A DNA stretch of 15,852 nt from Lachnospiraceae bacterium UBA4260. Lineage in GTDB: Bacteria > Bacillota > Clostridia > Lachnospirales > Lachnospiraceae. Within the stretch, counting starts at the first letter, position 1; every line of letters begins with the position of its first letter. Of this stretch, positions 13,904 through 15,852 are shown in pieces. The notes beneath the pieces were generated by a model. It saw nothing but the letters and a program-made list of their open reading frames with translations. It was not told where the DNA came from and made no database searches. The stretch spans positions 1-15,852 of the forward strand of contig DGWK01000028.1 in assembly GCA_002395235.1 (NCBI GenBank), written 5' to 3'. The translations under genes were made by a program, and so were the position numbers.

Positions 13904-14181
13904 GGCGCCGGAACCGGCGCTCCTATGGCGGTGCAGTTGGATTTTAGGCATAACAGCTATATTTTGCAAAAACAACTTCCAAAGAAATTTCAGAAGACCC
14001 TTCATTTGGTCAAAATATGAAGGTATTTTCCATGAAACTAGGCACAGCGGTGCATTGTGGAAAAAATAGCACCTAATTGAGTCCATCAGAGTGGATGCCC
14101 GGGAAAAAATTAGGATATGAAATTGTAAAATAGCGGGTTTATACCTAAAAACGCAGAGGCCATTTTCGACCTCTGCGTTTT
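13904..14181 (+). repeat. ~280-bp intergenic repeat, copy 2
   Basis: It matches 3181-3459 from GGCGCCGGAACCGGC through the terminal hairpin, over 10 kb away and in the same orientation. This copy keeps a cleaner 5' hairpin (GCGCCGG-AA-CCGGCGC). The near-identical first part, a more diverged middle (about 14060-14100) and a conserved terminator suggest constraint or recent copying followed by uneven change. Like copy 1 it sits downstream of a plus-strand gene, faces a minus-strand gene and has REP sequence on both sides. Confidence 0.85.
14152..14181 (+). terminator. terminator at the end of repeat copy 2
   Basis: CGCAGAGG (14152-14159) and CCTCTGCG (14170-14177) form the same 8-bp stem as in copy 1, here followed by TTTT only. 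It is the probable end of the MATE/CoA-transferase transcript. Confidence 0.65.
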
Positions 14182-14187
14182 GCGTAT

Positions 14188-14240
14188 GCGCGCCATGGGC
14201 GCGCTCTAACGGGTGAAAGTCCCGAACACGCCCAGGTAGT
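14188..14240 (+). other. hairpin plus group II intron-like fragment
   Basis: GCGCGCC-ATG-GGCGCGC (14188-14204) is a 7-bp hairpin. It is followed by TCTAACGGGTGAAAGTCCCG and then AACACGCCCAGGTAGT. The GGTGAAAGTCC core with a nearby GCCCAGGTAGT resembles a segment of domain I of bacterial group II introns. There is no reverse transcriptase gene, no domain V and no complete intron here, so this would be a relic, and the resemblance is from memory only. Copy 1 of the ~280-bp repeat lacks this tail. Confidence 0.3.
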
Positions 14241-14245
14241 GGGGG

Positions 14246-14307
14246 GTGTGTCACGGGGACGTATCCGGTGACACATTTTGTGTCAGCAGATACGTCCCCG
14301 TAACACA
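14246..14307. repeat. REP-type palindrome cluster C (two units facing each other)
   Basis: The first unit (14246-14275) reads GTGTGTCACGGGGACGTATC then CGGTGACACA; the second (14279-14307) is in reverse orientation with GATACGTCCCCGTAACACA. The pair ends on the base before the stop codon of the DMT transporter (14308-14310), repeating the arrangement at the regulator gene. The two units can also pair with each other into a longer hairpin that would serve as a 3' end structure. Confidence 0.75.
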
Positions 14308-15279
14308 TCAAGCTTTCTTCTTATCCGAAGTATTGACGATCACGATTCCCGCACTGACAAGCAGCAGCGCCAGAAGCCCTGTCAGTGAGAAGGCCTCCCT
14401 GCCTTCACCAAGGAACAGGGCAGAGAGCAGAACGCCCATCACCGGGTTGATGAACCCGAGGATGGAGACGCGGCTCACAGGGTTGTACTTGAGCAGGACG
14501 CCCCAGAGCGTGTAGGCACCCGCCGAAATGAAGCCCATGTAGAGCAGGTTCAGGACACAGCCGGTGCTGTAGAAGATCAGGTGTCCGCCCATGAGGGAGC
14601 CGATCGCGAACAGGATCACTCCGCCGATCAGGAACTGGTAGCCGCTCAGGACCACAGGATTTTCGTCGCGGGAGAAGATCTTGATCAGGCATCCGGAGGC
14701 GGCGTAGAAAAAATCAGCCACGAGCATGGCGCCTTCGCCGGCCAGGGTCACGCGGCCGCCTTCCATGAGCGCCTGTCCGCCGCCCAGAATCAGCAGGATG
14801 CCCGCGAAGCCGACCAGGCATCCGAGAAGTTTTCTCAGCGTCATTTTCTCAAAGCGGAAGATGTAGACCGCAAACAGGATCGCGATGAAGTTGCCCGACG
14901 CGTTGATGATCGAGCCGCGCACGCCGGACGTGTTGGCCAGGGCCATGAAGAAGAAGTAGTACTGGCCGACCGTCTGCACCAGAGACAGGATCACGACGTT
15001 TTTCCACGATTCTTTCTTGGGCAGAAGAAACTTTCTTGCCAAAATAGAGCCAAACACAATGGTCATGATACCCGCGATCATGAATCTGGCGCCCGCCAGC
15101 ATGATTCGGGAAGCGGTGTCATCGGGCCCGATCTTAAACTGTTCATACGCGATCTTGATGGCCGGTGAGGCGCTTCCCCACAGCACGCAGCAGAAAACCG
15201 CTGTGAGAAGCGTCACCGGGAACCAGGCCCAGATCACGCCGTTTTTCTTGTTTTGGGTTGCTGTTTCGTTAACAGTCAT
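14308..15279 (-). CDS. EamA/DMT-superfamily transporter
   Basis: This 323-residue inner-membrane protein has about ten hydrophobic segments forming two EamA repeats: VFCCVLWGSASPAIKIAYEQ opens the first, and FFYAASGCLIKIFS the second. The conserved end of each repeat is visible (NASGNFIAILFAVYIF and LGFINPVMGVLLSALFLGE). Members export or import amino acids, sugars or other metabolites. AGGAG precedes the ATG at good spacing. It lies 21 bases downstream of the VanX-type dipeptidase on the same strand, so the two are probably co-transcribed, and D-alanine or a peptide fragment is a conceivable substrate, though that is only inferred from position. Confidence 0.92.
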   Translation of the reverse strand: MTVNETATQNKKNGVIWAWFPVTLLTAVFCCVLWGSASPAIKIAYEQFKIGPDDTASRIMLAGARFMIAGIMTIVFGSILARKFLLPKKESWKNVVILSLVQTVGQYYFFFMALANTSGVRGSIINASGNFIAILFAVYIFRFEKMTLRKLLGCLVGFAGILLILGGGQALMEGGRVTLAGEGAMLVADFFYAASGCLIKIFSRDENPVVLSGYQFLIGGVILFAIGSLMGGHLIFYSTGCVLNLLYMGFISAGAYTLWGVLLKYNPVSRVSILGFINPVMGVLLSALFLGEGREAFSLTGLLALLLVSAGIVIVNTSDKKKA

Positions 15280-15300
15280 TTTGTCTATCTCCTATATGTA

Positions 15301-15852
15301 TTACCTTTTCAGGAATTCCGTCGAGACGGGAAACTCGAAATAAGTGTCCGGATACGGCTCGTCCTTAAGTGTGAAGTGCCACCACTCGCAGTCGATGGGC
15401 ACAAATCCGCCGCGGACCATCAGGTCCTGCAGGAACATCCTGTTCTCGTACTGCTCCTTTGTGACGTCCTTGCAATCGGGGTGGGACAGCTCGCTGAAAT
15501 AGTCGAAGGGACTTCCCATGTCGACTTCTTTGCCGGTCTTCATGTCGAGGAGCGTCAGATCGATGGTGCTGCCTCTGCTGTGGCTGGACCGGCTGGCAAT
15601 GTAGCCCCTGCGGAAGAGTTCCTGCTTCTCGAGGTCCGGGTAGAAGAACGGCTTCATGCGCTGGTCCAGGTCGTCCACGCCCCAGAGCACAAAGTGCCTG
15701 ACCGCGGCCGCCGGGCGGTACGCGTCGAAGACTTTGAGGCGATAGCCCATCACATTTGCCCGGTTGCTGATTGCCTTCAGGGCTCGTGCCGCTTCCTTGG
15801 TGATGATCGCGCAGGGCTGCTCATAGTCGTCGATCCTGTCTCCCACAAAATT
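15301..15852 (-). CDS. VanX/DdpX-type D-alanyl-D-alanine dipeptidase (5' end outside window)
   Basis: The 184 visible codons cover nearly all of a roughly 200-residue zinc dipeptidase that cleaves D-Ala-D-Ala. Zinc and catalytic motifs are intact: SSHSRGSTIDLTL (His and Asp ligands of SxHxxGxAxD), EWWHF (catalytic Glu and third ligand His) and FDAYRP with the transition-state arginine. The frame stays open to the window edge as NFVGDRIDDY, matching the family's NFTG..VDGY segment, so the true start lies outside, and the GTG at 15846 is internal. No vanH, vanA or vanRS genes are near, which argues for a DdpX-like role in cell-wall recycling or D-Ala-D-Ala use rather than glycopeptide resistance. 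The EamA transporter follows in the same operon. Confidence 0.92.
   Translation of the reverse strand, partial: NFVGDRIDDYEQPCAIITKEAARALKAISNRANVMGYRLKVFDAYRPAAAVRHFVLWGVDDLDQRMKPFFYPDLEKQELFRRGYIASRSSHSRGSTIDLTLLDMKTGKEVDMGSPFDYFSELSHPDCKDVTKEQYENRMFLQDLMVRGGFVPIDCEWWHFTLKDEPYPDTYFEFPVSTEFLKR

Noticed and set aside
15301..15852. Vancomycin-resistance cluster
   Set aside because: Only a VanX-type enzyme is present; no ligase, dehydrogenase or two-component genes are seen in the window, and such dipeptidases also occur in recycling pathways.

Overview
The window reads as chromosomal DNA of a moderately GC-rich anaerobic Firmicute, probably a gut-type member of the Clostridia. This is inferred from strong AGGAGG-type ribosome binding sites, the 2-hydroxyacyl-CoA dehydratase/CoA-transferase repertoire, a VirD4-like protein of the type found in Firmicute integrative elements, and TGTCACGGGGAC-type REP palindromes. 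No rRNA, tRNA, CRISPR, transposase or relaxase gene was found. All family calls come from reading motifs by eye.

Left part (1-3540). After what looks like the tail of an upstream gene come a repeat-rich gap, a possible 21-residue leader ORF and a low-molecular-weight protein-tyrosine phosphatase. A 500-base gap holds a promoter-like site, a 23-codon ORF and a strong terminator. A tightly coupled pair follows: a ClpP-like serine peptidase and a compact VirD4/TraG-like ATPase that lacks the usual N-terminal membrane anchor and whose last codons are supplied by a REP palindrome. The gap behind it carries REP units and the first copy of a ~280-bp repeat ending in a terminator.

Central part (3541-13874). 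A divergently transcribed PucR-type regulator faces a carboxylate catabolic cluster across a 324-base control region containing a near-perfect 23-bp palindrome. Operon 1 encodes a CitMHS-type carboxylate symporter, two subunits of the 2-hydroxyacyl-CoA dehydratase family, and a family III (CaiB/BaiF/FldA-like) CoA-transferase, and ends at a long hairpin. Operon 2 encodes a MATE exporter and a one-chain family I CoA-transferase. A reasonable reading is uptake of a carboxylate, activation to a CoA thioester, conversion by the dehydratase-like heterodimer, and CoA recycling. The odd point is that both dehydratase-like subunits lack the cysteines that normally hold the [4Fe-4S] clusters, and no activator ATPase gene is present, so the chemistry may differ from the known radical dehydratases.

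Right part (13875-15852). The second copy of the ~280-bp repeat lies between REP units, in the same orientation and again between convergent genes. It is followed by a short stretch resembling part of a group II intron. Two minus-strand genes close the window: an EamA/DMT transporter and, upstream of it, a VanX-type D-Ala-D-Ala dipeptidase that runs off the right edge.
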